From Agrococcus baldri (lineage in GTDB: Bacteria > Actinomycetota > Actinomycetes > Actinomycetales > Microbacteriaceae): DNA of 64,000 bases. Positions 53,604-64,000 of this stretch are shown here, piece by piece. Under the pieces are notes generated by a model. The model had not been told where the DNA came from, did not search any database, and saw only the letters and a list, made by a program, of their open reading frames with translations. Both the position numbers and the translations under genes were made by a program. The stretch lies in NCBI GenBank assembly GCA_900114805.1, contig FOZN01000002.1:186001-250000 (forward strand). The letters are read 5' to 3'. Each line of letters starts with the position of its first letter. The stretch's first letter is position 1.

Positions 53604-54593
53604 GCCGAGGAGCCGCAGCGCCGCCCTCGCGGTCATCGCCACGCCGGGCTCGTCGTCGCCCGCGAGCCGCCGAAGAGCGGCAGTCGCGACAGGTCCCGGC
53701 AGCTCGATGAGCGCCTGCGCGATGCGCCGGCGCACCTCAGGCCCGGCGCCCTCCAGCCGCGCGACCAGGTGACGGATGCTGGGCTCGGGTCCCGTGGCCT
53801 CGGCGAGGCTCGCGAGCGCCTCGGCCGCATCCACGTCGCGCTCACCCTCGACGACCATGGCGACCAGCACCGGCTCGGCGGCGTGGTCGCCGCGGCCAGC
53901 CAGCGCGAGCGCCGCGCGACCGCGCACCACCGGGTCGGCGTCCTCGAGCGCGACCCGCAGGGTCGCATCCGCCCCCGGTCCCCGCAGGTCGGCGAGCGCA
54001 TCCACCGCCCGGCGCCGCACCTCGAGCTCTGCCGATGCGAGCGCTGCGGCGAGCGGCGGCAGCGCGGCCGCCGCATCGCCCGCCGCGAGCGCCCAGCGCA
54101 GCGTGCCGGCCACGTTCTGCTCCTGTTCGCCGAGGACCGCCTCGGCCAGCGCGATGCCGCCGAGCGTGCCGCCGGTGCCCGCGTCGAGCGCCGCTCGCTG
54201 GCGATCGAGCGGCTGCTCGGACCCGAGGCCCCGCAGCAGGCTGACGATCTGCAGCGCGCCCTCCCAATCGGTGGAGCCGGCCTGCTCGATGCCGCGCAGC
54301 CGTGCGAGCAGCTGGCGCTCGTGCGCGATGCGCGCCTCGGCCTGCGCGATCAGCCGCGGCACCAGCGCCGCGGGCGAGGAGCGCTCGTCATCGAGCAGCG
54401 CGCCGATCTCGCCGAGCGAGAGCCCGAGGGTGCGCAGCGCTTCGACCCGCAGCAGCCGCTCGACATCAGCTCGCGCATACTCGCGGTAGCCGCCGCTCGT
54501 GCGCGCGGAGGGCACGACGAGACCGAGCCGGTCGTAGTGGCGCAGCATGCGGCTGCTGACCCCCGAGCGGCGGGCGACCTCGCCGATCAGCAT
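53601..54593 (-). CDS. MerR-family regulator fused to HEAT repeats
   Basis: A 330-aa fusion. The MerR winged HTH (about 1-70, MLIGEVARRSGVSSRMLRHYDRLGL) and a coiled-coil dimer helix (about 75-110) are followed by about six HEAT/Armadillo-type helical repeats (about 120-330) with repeated patterns such as AAALASAELEVRRRAVDALADLRG. HEAT repeats here take the place of the usual ligand domain and probably bind a protein partner. Its start overlaps the stop of the upstream HEAT-only gene by one base (TGATG), so the pair is one operon. An obvious hypothesis is that the two HEAT proteins interact. Confidence 0.88.
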   Translation of the reverse strand: MLIGEVARRSGVSSRMLRHYDRLGLVVPSARTSGGYREYARADVERLLRVEALRTLGLSLGEIGALLDDERSSPAALVPRLIAQAEARIAHERQLLARLRGIEQAGSTDWEGALQIVSLLRGLGSEQPLDRQRAALDAGTGGTLGGIALAEAVLGEQEQNVAGTLRWALAAGDAAAALPPLAAALASAELEVRRRAVDALADLRGPGADATLRVALEDADPVVRGRAALALAGRGDHAAEPVLVAMVVEGERDVDAAEALASLAEATGPEPSIRHLVARLEGAGPEVRRRIAQALIELPGPVATAALRRLAGDDEPGVAMTARAALRLLG

Positions 54594-55372
54594 CAGCCGG
54601 CACCGACCGCAGAGCCTGGCCGGTGCACGTCCTCCGGCGTCGGTTCGGCTCCCGTGTCGACCGGCTGCGGCGCATCGCGGCGGATGACTGCCCGCGTGGC
54701 CTCCTCGAGATGGCCGGCGAAGCTGCTGTCGGGGTCGCGCAGCAGCGCCAGGGTCGCGACGGCGTGCACCCGCACCCGCTCCTTCCCGGCGGCGGCAGCC
54801 TCCTCGAGCGCGGGGACCGCGGCGTCACCCAGTTCGACGAGCGCACGGCTGAGGCTGCGCTGCACCTCCGCATCGCCGCGGCCGAGCTCGGCGATCAGGT
54901 GCGCTGCCAGCCGCGCCTCCTCGCCCGCCGGCACCAGCGTCACCGCCGCGCGCCACGCGGCGCGCGCCACCTCGGCGTCGGCGTCGTGCAGCAGCGCCGC
55001 CTCGAGCGCCGGCCAGCTCGACGGCTCGCCGAGCTTCGACAGCGTGTGCAGGGCCTGCGCCCGGGCCTGCGCGACCGGCGATGCCAGCTCGGCCTCCACC
55101 AGTGGCAGCGTGGCGGTCGCCGGATGCCGCGTGACCGCCCAGGTGAGCATGTCGCGCACGTAGAAGTCGGGCTCCGCGCCGAAGCGGGCGATCAGCGCGC
55201 CCAGCCGCGAATCGTCGGGGTAGGTGCCGGCGGTCAGCGCCGCCTGCAGCCGCACCGACGAATCCCCGTGGGTCAGTGCGGCGTGCAGGCCGGCCCCTCC
55301 GGCGGCGCGCTGCACGTCATGCGCGCTGTGGTGCGAGCTTTCGGGCTGGCTGTCCTGCTGGGTCGTGGGCAT
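54593..55372 (-). CDS. HEAT-repeat protein, partner of MerR-HEAT regulator
   Basis: A 259-aa soluble protein built of about six HEAT-type repeats (HAALTHGDSSVRLQAALTAG, then VAQARAQALHTLSKLGEPS and VQRSLSRALVELGDAA). There is no HTH or signal peptide. ATG 55372 has a perfect AGGAGG site; the frame is open to 55402. It is the first gene of the operon with the MerR-HEAT regulator and is expressed from a promoter with the long MerR spacing, so the regulator very likely controls its own operon. Confidence 0.85.
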   Translation of the reverse strand: MPTTQQDSQPESSHHSAHDVQRAAGGAGLHAALTHGDSSVRLQAALTAGTYPDDSRLGALIARFGAEPDFYVRDMLTWAVTRHPATATLPLVEAELASPVAQARAQALHTLSKLGEPSSWPALEAALLHDADAEVARAAWRAAVTLVPAGEEARLAAHLIAELGRGDAEVQRSLSRALVELGDAAVPALEEAAAAGKERVRVHAVATLALLRDPDSSFAGHLEEATRAVIRRDAPQPVDTGAEPTPEDVHRPGSAVGAG

Positions 55373-55393
55373 GGGGAGCACCTCCTGCAGCAC

Positions 55394-55424
55394 AGCCTGC
55401 ACCTTGTCACCGTGTCACAGTCAA
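55394..55424 (-). promoter_or_regulatory. MerR-type promoter of the HEAT/MerR-HEAT operon
   Basis: Minus-strand -35 TTGACT (55419-55424) and -10 CAGGCT (55394-55399) with a 19-bp spacer containing the repeated halves GTGACAC and GTGACAA. A weak -10 and long spacer are hallmarks of MerR-activated promoters. Confidence 0.65.
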
Positions 55425-55503
55425 GGACGAGGGCGAGCCTGCCCGCCTGCGCGCCCCGGCGCATCCGCCCGTCTTCTGATGCCGAACGGGGCGCGGCGGT
55501 GCA

Positions 55504-56790
<1,287 letters not shown>

Positions 56791-56823
56791 GGAGCTTCCC
56801 TTCGACGGGTTCGCGTACACCCG

Positions 56824-56829
56824 AGTCTA
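56824..56829 (-). promoter_or_regulatory. -10 box of purA
   Basis: TAGACT on the minus strand; the leader would be about 27 bases with a GGGAAG ribosome site before ATG 56790. Confidence 0.5.
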
Positions 56830-56891
56830 TCGAGCGGCGCCCGCGCGCCCGGACCGCCGGGCCGCCCGCTGCCGGGCCGTGCGGCACGCGA

Positions 56892-57785
56892 TCAGCGCTC
56901 TGCGGCCGCTCGGCTGGTCCGCACCGCGGCGAGCGGCAGGTCGTGGGCTCGCGCCCACGCCTCCCACGCCTCGGCGGTCCTGGTGCAGAAGGACTCGGCG
57001 AGCGCGCGCCCGAGGCGGGGCGGGTCGGCGGCGACGTCCTCGAGCTCGAGCAGCTGCACCAGGCGGGCGCTGAAGTGCGGCTCGAGCGCAGCGAGCGCGA
57101 CGTGCCCCTCCGATGCCGGGTACACGGCGTAGAGCGGATGCGCACCGCCCAGCGGCCCGTGCGCGCCGGTGAGCCCGTGCTGGAGCGGCATCGCCAGCTG
57201 CTCGGCCGCGGCGGCGATCGCGACCTCGATGCGGGCCCCGGCGCCGTCGCGGCTGCGGGCGAGCAGGGTCGCGAGCACCGCCGTCGACGCCTGCTCGGCA
57301 GCGGCGAGATCGGCGTAGGGCGCGACCGGCATGCGCTGCGGGTCGAGGAGGCCCGTCGCCGCCTGGTAGGTGAGGTCGTGCCCGGGAACGTCGGCGTCGC
57401 CGGCGCCGTGGCCGACGATGTCGACCTGGCAGAGGTGCGCGTGCCGCGCGCTGACGTCTGCGAAGGCGAGCCCGAGCTTCGCGAGCGTGCGAGCGCGATG
57501 CGAGGTCAGCAGCACGTCCGCGTCGGCGAGCAGCGCCTCGAGCTCCCGCCGGCCGGCATCCTGCCGGAGATCCAGCGTGAGCAGGCGCTGGCGGACGTGC
57601 AGCGCGTCGAAGTAGCTCGGCGCTGCGCCCTGCAGCGGGTCGCCGGCGGGCGGCAGCACCGAGGTCACCGCTGCGCCGAGGGACACGAGCCGTGCGGCCG
57701 CGACCGGGCCGGGGAGGTTCACCGCGATCGTGACCACGCGCACGCCCGCCAGCGGGGCGGCGCGCGCTGCATGCTCGGCGGTCAC
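56892..57785 (-). CDS. CaiB/BaiF-family CoA-transferase-like protein (short form)
   Basis: A 297-aa protein of the family III CoA-transferases and acyl-CoA racemases. PLAGVRVVTIAVNLPGPVAAARLVSLGA is the family N-terminus, with DLRQDAGRRELEALLADADVLL and GHDLTYQAATGLL in the middle. It is shorter than full members (about 360-400 aa) and resembles AMACR-type proteins trimmed at the C-terminus; the usual catalytic Asp region (here GHDLTYQA) is kept. The substrate is unknown. It starts GTG 57785, overlapping the TIGR01777 gene stop by four bases (GTGA), so the two are co-translated. Confidence 0.8.
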   Translation of the reverse strand: MTAEHAARAAPLAGVRVVTIAVNLPGPVAAARLVSLGAAVTSVLPPAGDPLQGAAPSYFDALHVRQRLLTLDLRQDAGRRELEALLADADVLLTSHRARTLAKLGLAFADVSARHAHLCQVDIVGHGAGDADVPGHDLTYQAATGLLDPQRMPVAPYADLAAAEQASTAVLATLLARSRDGAGARIEVAIAAAAEQLAMPLQHGLTGAHGPLGGAHPLYAVYPASEGHVALAALEPHFSARLVQLLELEDVAADPPRLGRALAESFCTRTAEAWEAWARAHDLPLAAVRTSRAAAER

Positions 57786-59143
57786 GGCCTGCCGGCCTCG
57801 AGTTGACGGCCGAGCTGGTGCCGCAGGGCGTCCTCCAGCTGCGGGTGGCGCCAGCGGTGGCCGAGCGCCGCGAGCTTCGCGGGCAGCACGCGCTGGTCGG
57901 CGAGCGCGAGCTCCTGCATGCCCTGGTGGCCGAGCAGCACGCGCGGGCCGAGCGACGGCGTGGGCAGCAGCGCCGGGCGATGCAGCGCCGCGGCGAGCGC
58001 GGCCGCGAACTGCCGCTGTCGCACGGGCTCCGGCGCGACCGCGTTGCCCGGTCCCTCGAGGCGATCGTCGGTCAGCGCGCGGGCGTAGATGTCGACCAGG
58101 TCGTCGAGCGCGATCCACGACTGCCAGTGCGCACCGCCGGCGAGCGGGCCGCCGAGCCCCGCTGCATAGATGGGCCGCAGCACCTGCAGCATGCCGCCGC
58201 GGGCCGCCTGCACCAAGCCTGTGCGCACCTGCACCGCGCGCACGCCGGCGTCGGCTGCCGCGCTGGTCTCCGCCTCCCACTCCTCGACGACCTCCGCGAG
58301 GAAGCCGGCGCCGGCACCGCTGCCCTCCGTGAGCAGCGCATCGCCGCGATCGGCGCCGTAGCGGCCGATGGCGGATGCGCTGACGAAGGCCCGCACGCCG
58401 CTGGCGGCCGCGAGCTCGGCGAGCCGGGCGGTGGGCCCGATGCGGCTGGAGCGGATGCGGTGGCGGTGCTGGTCGTCGAAGCGGCCGAAGATCGAGGCGC
58501 CGGCCAGGTGCACGACGGCGTCGACGCCCTCCAGCAGCTCTGGCGACGGCGCGGCCGGATCCCAGCGCCGCTCGCCCTCCTCGGCCTCGCGGCGGACGAG
58601 GCGCACGACCTCGTGCCCGCCGGTGGTGAGGAAGGCAGCCAGGGCGGTGCCGACCAGGCCGCTCGAACCGGTGATCGCGATCGTCATGGGCGCCGACGCG
58701 AGCTCGTGATGGCGCGCGATGTCATCGGCGAGCTGCCGGTGGCGGTAGACGAACATGGGGCGCAGCAGCTGCGAGCCGACCGGGGCGTCGACGATGTCGT
58801 GCACCCGCGTGCCCTCGCCGCCGGCCACCAGCGTCACGGGCTCGAAGCGGTGCTCGTGGCGCCAGCGCACCGCCGCGAGCGCCGCGGAGTCGAACCCGTC
58901 GCCGACGCGCTCGTCGACGAAGGCGCGGCCTTCCCGGTAGCCGCTCGGGTCGTGCTGCGCGGCCCACACCTGGCCGCCCGGCAGGGCGAGCTCGGCCCGT
59001 CCGTCGGCGAGCGACGCCGCCTCGCGCCGCACCCTGCCCGGCAGCCACGGCGGCAGCATCCGCTGCAGCGCGCCCGGCCGCGCGTGCCACGCGAAGACCT
59101 CGTCGATCGGTGCCTCTATCGTGCTCCAGTGCTGGATGCCCAT
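57782..59143 (-). CDS. TIGR01777-family epimerase with N-terminal SRPBCC domain
   Basis: A 453-aa fusion protein. The N-terminal SRPBCC domain (about 1-150, STIEAPIDEVFAWHARPGAL) is followed by an atypical SDR/epimerase domain (about 155-450) with the NAD(P) loop IAITGSSGLVGTALAAFL, VVHLAGASIFG, ASAIGRYG and the C-terminal DUF1731 segment (PALLPTPSLGPRVLLGHQGM). Family members are linked to cell division or nucleoside-diphosphate-sugar chemistry, unproven. ATG 59143 has a TACGGT -10 box 6 bases upstream. It is coupled to the CoA-transferase gene downstream. Confidence 0.9.
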   Translation of the reverse strand: MGIQHWSTIEAPIDEVFAWHARPGALQRMLPPWLPGRVRREAASLADGRAELALPGGQVWAAQHDPSGYREGRAFVDERVGDGFDSAALAAVRWRHEHRFEPVTLVAGGEGTRVHDIVDAPVGSQLLRPMFVYRHRQLADDIARHHELASAPMTIAITGSSGLVGTALAAFLTTGGHEVVRLVRREAEEGERRWDPAAPSPELLEGVDAVVHLAGASIFGRFDDQHRHRIRSSRIGPTARLAELAAASGVRAFVSASAIGRYGADRGDALLTEGSGAGAGFLAEVVEEWEAETSAAADAGVRAVQVRTGLVQAARGGMLQVLRPIYAAGLGGPLAGGAHWQSWIALDDLVDIYARALTDDRLEGPGNAVAPEPVRQRQFAAALAAALHRPALLPTPSLGPRVLLGHQGMQELALADQRVLPAKLAALGHRWRHPQLEDALRHQLGRQLEAGRP

Positions 59144-59404
59144 AGCGCGACCGTACGCCCCGCAGCCGTGTGCTTCGCCGCACGCAGCCTCGCGGGGCAT
59201 GGCCGGATCCGGTGGGATGACGGATGCGCTGTCGCCCGCGGGCGCGTACGCTGGCCCGGTGCGTGATTCGGTGATGCCCCTCGGGCGTGAGGAGGTCGAC
59301 GGCGGCAACCCCGTCGTCGGCAGGTGAGCGCTGCTCCCCTCCCCCACCCATCACTCAGCTCGCCGGCAGCGACCTCGCGCCGGCGCAACGGAAGGCCCTT
59401 CCTC
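59144..59404. other. Gene-free stretch with a possible gene remnant
   Basis: 261 bp without a convincing gene. A GTG at 59261 opens a 21-codon frame (MPLGREEVDGGNPVVGR part, stop at 59324-59326) that faintly recalls the start of aminoglycoside phosphotransferase-like genes; too short to call. The right end holds the leader of the FBP gene with its GGAAGG site. Confidence 0.3.
59150..59155 (-). promoter_or_regulatory. -10 box of the TIGR01777 gene (leaderless)
   Basis: TACGGT on the minus strand, 6 bases before ATG 59143. Confidence 0.5.
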
Positions 59405-59896
59405 ATGCTCCCCATCGGCGAGCAGCAGCTCCGCGGCGCGTTCGTGAACGCCAGCCGCAAGGAGACATCGCTCATCACCCCGCCAGACAACCTCGACGAG
59501 ATCGACTGGGCATCGCTCGACTTCCTCGGCTGGCGCGACCAGAAGCTCCCGCGCCGCGCCTACGCGGTCCTCCCCACGCTGGACGGCGATCTCGTCGGCG
59601 TGCTGTTCCAGCAGGCCGAGTCTGCACCGCGCGCCCGCGCGCAGTGCAGCTGGTGCCAGGACGTGCAGCTGCCGAACGACGTCGTCTTCCTCAGCGCGAA
59701 GCGGGCCGGCCCCGCCGGCCGCAAGGGCGACACGATCGGCACGCTCGTGTGCGAGCGGTTCCAGTGCTCGAAGAACGTGCGGGCGCTGCCCGTGCTCGCC
59801 TACGAGGGCTACGACCGCGAGGCGGCGCGCGATCGGCGCATCGACGAGCTGCGGCTGCGGGCTGCGGAGTTCGCGGCGGCCGTCACCCGGCCCTGA
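59405..59896 (+). CDS. FBP-domain (FusB-like treble-clef) protein
   Basis: A 163-aa protein with the FBP/EF-G-binding zinc-finger domain. QLRGAFVNASRKETSLITPP is the family start, and the treble-clef cysteines occur in AQCSWCQDV and LVCERFQCSKNVR (about 80-130). Named for fibronectin binding, the fold is that of FusB, which frees EF-G stalled on ribosomes by fusidic acid, so a translation or ribosome role is more likely. ATG 59405 has GGAAGG about 9 bases upstream; the frame is open to 59324. Confidence 0.85.
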   Translation: MLPIGEQQLRGAFVNASRKETSLITPPDNLDEIDWASLDFLGWRDQKLPRRAYAVLPTLDGDLVGVLFQQAESAPRARAQCSWCQDVQLPNDVVFLSAKRAGPAGRKGDTIGTLVCERFQCSKNVRALPVLAYEGYDREAARDRRIDELRLRAAEFAAAVTRP

Positions 59897-59979
59897 GTGC
59901 CGGCGCGCCCGGTCGGGCGGCGCGATCCGATGACGGATGCGTCGGCCCGGCCGGGCGCGCGGCGCCTGCGCCCGAGGCG

Positions 59980-60462
59980 TCAGTTGCCGGAGGCGTCGGT
60001 GGGGCGCTCGATGTCGCCCTCCCAGCCGGCGTCGACGGCCGCGTCGGGGGACGTGCCCTCGGCGAGCTCCTTGAACCTCCGCAGGTCGCGGCCGACCTGG
60101 AGGTCGTCGATGCCGAGCATCTGCCCGATCTTCTCGACGGCGCCCTGCGGCTGCCAGTCCATCTGCAGCATCACGCGGGTGTGGGCGTCATCGATGCGGT
60201 GGAACGTGACGACGCCGGCGTGCGTCTCGCCGTCGACGCTCTGCCACGCGACGCGCTCATCCATGTGCTGCTCGGTGATCTTCGCGTCGAACTCGCGCTC
60301 GATGCCTGCGATGGACACCTCCCAGTGCAGCATGTCGTCGCCGTGCTGCGTGACGGACTCGACGCCGCCCATGAATTCCGGGAACCGCTCGAACTGGGTC
60401 CAGAGCGAGTAGACGGCGCTGATCGGTGCCTCGACGTCGATGCGGTCGGTGAGTTCAGCCAT
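59980..60462 (-). CDS. SRPBCC family protein (polyketide cyclase/coenzyme Q-binding like), copy 2
   Basis: A 160-aa START-like protein of the Coq10/polyketide-cyclase group: DRIDVEAPISAVYSLWTQFERFPEFMGGVE is the family N-terminus (given as one domain block), with HWEVSIAGIEREFDAKITEQ in the beta-sheet. It binds an unknown hydrophobic ligand. It lies 36 bp downstream of a clear paralogue on the same strand; both share FP.FM.GV and W.VS.AG..., so they arose by tandem duplication. Confidence 0.85.
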   Translation of the reverse strand: MAELTDRIDVEAPISAVYSLWTQFERFPEFMGGVESVTQHGDDMLHWEVSIAGIEREFDAKITEQHMDERVAWQSVDGETHAGVVTFHRIDDAHTRVMLQMDWQPQGAVEKIGQMLGIDDLQVGRDLRRFKELAEGTSPDAAVDAGWEGDIERPTDASGN

Positions 60463-60498
60463 GGTTGTGCTCCCTACTGTCGTCGGTGTCGCGGCAGA

Positions 60499-60942
60499 CT
60501 ACGCCGCCTCTTCGAGCGTCCCCTCCACGAACGCCCGCTCCACGAGCGCCCGGAACCGCTGCAGGTCGCAGCGGATGGTGCGCTCGTCGAGCTCGTGCGC
60601 GGTCGTGGCGCACGTGGTGGAGCCGCGCGGCGACCAGATCGCGCGCACGGTCATGCACGTGCGCTCGGGCCCGGCGTCCTCGAGGTCGATCCACCAGCCC
60701 ATCGTGGTCTGGTCGACGCTCACCCAGGCGATGCGCCTATCGGGCACCAGCTCGGTGATCACCGCGTAGAAGACGGGGTCGACGCCCGCGACGGAGACGC
60801 GCCAGCGCATCCGCTCCTCGGTCTCCAGATGCACCAGGTCGACACCCGTCATGAACGAGGGGAACTGCCCGACGGCGGTCCACATCTCGAACACCCGATC
60901 GCGCGGAGCCGCGATCTCGATGCGCTCATCCACCTGCAGCAT
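60499..60942 (-). CDS. SRPBCC family protein, copy 1
   Basis: A 147-aa START-like protein paralogous to the next gene (LQVDERIEIAAPRDRVFEMW, FPSFMTGVD, RWRVSVAGVDPVFYAVITE). A CTTCGA-rich C-terminal half carries RCDLQRFRALVERAF. ATG 60942 is chosen over the upstream in-frame ATG (61026) because it gives the paralogue-like start and lies after a GGGGGA stretch. It is the first gene of a two-gene operon. Confidence 0.83.
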   Translation of the reverse strand: MLQVDERIEIAAPRDRVFEMWTAVGQFPSFMTGVDLVHLETEERMRWRVSVAGVDPVFYAVITELVPDRRIAWVSVDQTTMGWWIDLEDAGPERTCMTVRAIWSPRGSTTCATTAHELDERTIRCDLQRFRALVERAFVEGTLEEAA

Positions 60943-60959
60943 GCATCCCCCAACCGTGA

Positions 60960-62528
<1,569 letters not shown>

Positions 62529-62621
62529 CCCCCGACGCGCGACGGGCCGCCGCCGCTCCCGCCGGCGAGCCATCGGCCGAGCGCCCGGCAGCGCCCCAGC
62601 GCGCTGTGCTGTACTGAGCGG

Positions 62622-64000
62622 ATGGCCGACGCGCTCGAGCTGTTCTCCCCCGCCACCCGTGCGTGGTTCGCGGGCGCGTTCGCCGCTCCGACCCCCGCGC
62701 AGGAGCAGGCGTGGACCGCGATCGCGCGCGGCGACCACACGCTCGTGGTCGCGCCGACGGGCTCCGGCAAGACGCTCGCGGCGTTCCTCTGGGCGATCGA
62801 CCGGCTGCATCGCGAGGACGCGGCGCCGCACGCCGAGCGCGAGCCGGGCGTGCGCGTGCTCTACGTCTCGCCCCTCAAGGCGCTCGCCGTCGACGTCGAT
62901 CGCAACCTGCGCGCACCGCTCGCCGGCATCGCCGCGCGCAGCCGCGCCGATGGCGCCGAGGTGCCGCCGGTGCGCATCGGCCTGCGCACGGGCGACACTC
63001 CCCAGGAGGAGCGGCGGCAGCAGGCGAAGCATCCGCCCGACGTCCTCATCACGACGCCCGAGTCGCTGTTCCTGCTGCTCACCAGCCGCGCGCGCGAGAC
63101 CCTGCGCACGGTGGAGACCGTCATCGTCGACGAGGTGCACGCGGTGGTGCCGACCAAGCGCGGCTCGCACCTGGCGCTGAGCCTCGAGCGGCTCGACGCC
63201 CAGCTGCCGCAGCCGGCGCAGCGCATCGGCCTCTCGGCGACGGTCAACCCGATCGACGAGGTGGCGGCCTTCCTCGGTGGTTCGGCGCCGGTGACGGTGG
63301 TCGCGCCGCCGAGCGAGAAGCGCATCGAGCTCACGATCACCGTGCCCGTCGACGACATGACCGACCTGCGCGGCTCGCGCGCCGCCGAGGCGGCACCGAC
63401 CGGCAGCGCCTTCGGCTCGACGAAGCCCGAGACGCCCTCGATCTGGCCGCACATCGAGCGCGAGGTGCTCGAGCTCATCGACCGGCACCGCTCGACGATC
63501 GTGTTCGTCAACGCGCGCCGGGCCGCCGAGCGGCTGACGGCACGACTCAACGAGCTCGATGCCGAGCGGCTCGACGAGGCCGAGCAGGCAGGGGCCGATC
63601 GGGCGGCGGGCGCCCCGGCGGCGAAGAGCCCGGCGACGGATGCGGGAGCCGGCACGAGCGGCGACGGCGTCGTCCTGCGCGACGTGACCGAGCACATCCG
63701 CCTGCGCCTCGCTGAGCGCGCCGCGGCGCGCGAGGCCGCTGGCACCGACGCGGAGGCGCCGCCGCTCGCGCGCGCCCACCACGGCTCGGTCTCGAAGGAG
63801 CAGCGCGCCGAGATCGAGGATCAGCTGAAGTCGGGCCGGCTGCGCTGCGTGGTGGCGACCTCGAGCCTCGAGCTCGGCATCGACATGGGCGAGGTCGACC
63901 TGGTGGTGCAGGTCGAGGCGCCGCCGTCGACAGCGAGCGGGCTGCAGCGCGTCGGCCGCGCCGGGCACAACGTCGGCGACGCCTCGCGCGGCGTCATCAT
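62622..64000 (+). CDS. lhr: Lhr-family large ATP-dependent helicase (5' part, runs off window)
   Basis: The first 459 codons of a large SF2 helicase of the Lhr type, a 3'-5' DNA/RNA helicase induced by DNA damage in mycobacteria. Visible: FAAPTPAQEQAW (Q-like motif), Walker A VAPTGSGKTLAAFLWA (about 44), VLYVSPLKALAVDVDRNL, LITTPESLFLLL, the DEVH box VIVDEVHAV (about 169), GLSATV, then HHGSVSKEQRAEIED and the RecA2 part ATSSLELGIDMGEVDLV, ending at GLQRVGRAGHNVG. An Ala/Glu-rich linker (about 315-385) separates the two RecA folds. The C-terminal winged-helix/DUF1998 part lies beyond the edge. Confidence 0.93.
   Translation, partial: MADALELFSPATRAWFAGAFAAPTPAQEQAWTAIARGDHTLVVAPTGSGKTLAAFLWAIDRLHREDAAPHAEREPGVRVLYVSPLKALAVDVDRNLRAPLAGIAARSRADGAEVPPVRIGLRTGDTPQEERRQQAKHPPDVLITTPESLFLLLTSRARETLRTVETVIVDEVHAVVPTKRGSHLALSLERLDAQLPQPAQRIGLSATVNPIDEVAAFLGGSAPVTVVAPPSEKRIELTITVPVDDMTDLRGSRAAEAAPTGSAFGSTKPETPSIWPHIEREVLELIDRHRSTIVFVNARRAAERLTARLNELDAERLDEAEQAGADRAAGAPAAKSPATDAGAGTSGDGVVLRDVTEHIRLRLAERAAAREAAGTDAEAPPLARAHHGSVSKEQRAEIEDQLKSGRLRCVVATSSLELGIDMGEVDLVVQVEAPPSTASGLQRVGRAGHNVGDASRGVI

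Overview
The window is 64 kb of very GC-rich DNA with densely packed genes. Gene content points to a high-GC Gram-positive of the Actinomycetota, most likely the family Microbacteriaceae. Supporting features are the purF/purM/DUF3073 trio, DUF2510 and TM2 proteins, a stand-alone chorismate mutase, Lhr helicase, SRPBCC and DinB/maleylpyruvate-isomerase-like proteins, and many GTG starts. The family assignment is inferred from composition and gene content. I identify 64 protein genes, two of them cut by the window edges (serS at the left, lhr at the right). I found no rRNA, tRNA, CRISPR array, insertion sequence or prophage.

Layout. 1-13.8 kb: serS (partial), lipid kinase, pheA, pgm, a minus-strand vanY / Gly-Ser-rich protein / capA operon, an MFS exporter, csbD, a CitE-like lyase, two small membrane proteins, recQ coupled to an S4 RNA-binding gene, and an NAD(P)-binding protein. 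13.9-22.4 kb: a DEAD-box RNA helicase with internal 78-bp repeats, a DUF2510 protein, an RND efflux pump, a MerR/TipAS regulator with a textbook MerR promoter, and a crcB fluoride-channel pair. 22.5-46 kb: most of de novo purine synthesis (purM, purF, purD, purC, purS, purQ, purL), interrupted by sdaA, tdh-kbl, a low-GC foreign-looking gene, an SDR, membrane proteins, a short-chain fatty acid transporter, an Rv0807-like sterol-carrier protein and a zinc metallopeptidase. 46-64 kb: small membrane and SRPBCC proteins, chorismate mutase, an ABC-F ATPase, gdhA, a MerR-HEAT/HEAT operon, purA, a CoA-transferase/TIGR01777 pair, an FBP protein, a tandem SRPBCC pair, argG and lhr.

How the genes work together. 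PurF, PurD, PurSQL, PurM and PurC carry PRPP to SAICAR, and PurA starts the AMP branch; purB, purH, purN and purEK are not here. sdaA, tdh-kbl and gdhA form a serine/threonine/glycine/glutamate group that can feed glycine and nitrogen into purine synthesis. pheA and chorismate mutase belong to phenylalanine synthesis, and argG to arginine.

Most unusual signals. (1) Two 58-bp nested-palindrome repeats lie in the same reading frame inside the central loops of two unrelated membrane proteins, resembling the protein-inserted palindromic elements of Rickettsia. (2) Three 61-bp intergenic palindromes have compensating changes in both an outer and an inner stem. (3) The heptamer GGATGCG/CGCATCC looks strongly over-represented and often forces non-preferred codons. 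(4) Many genes have a TANNNT -10 box only 6-7 bases before the start codon, implying widespread leaderless mRNAs; I used this to fix several starts.
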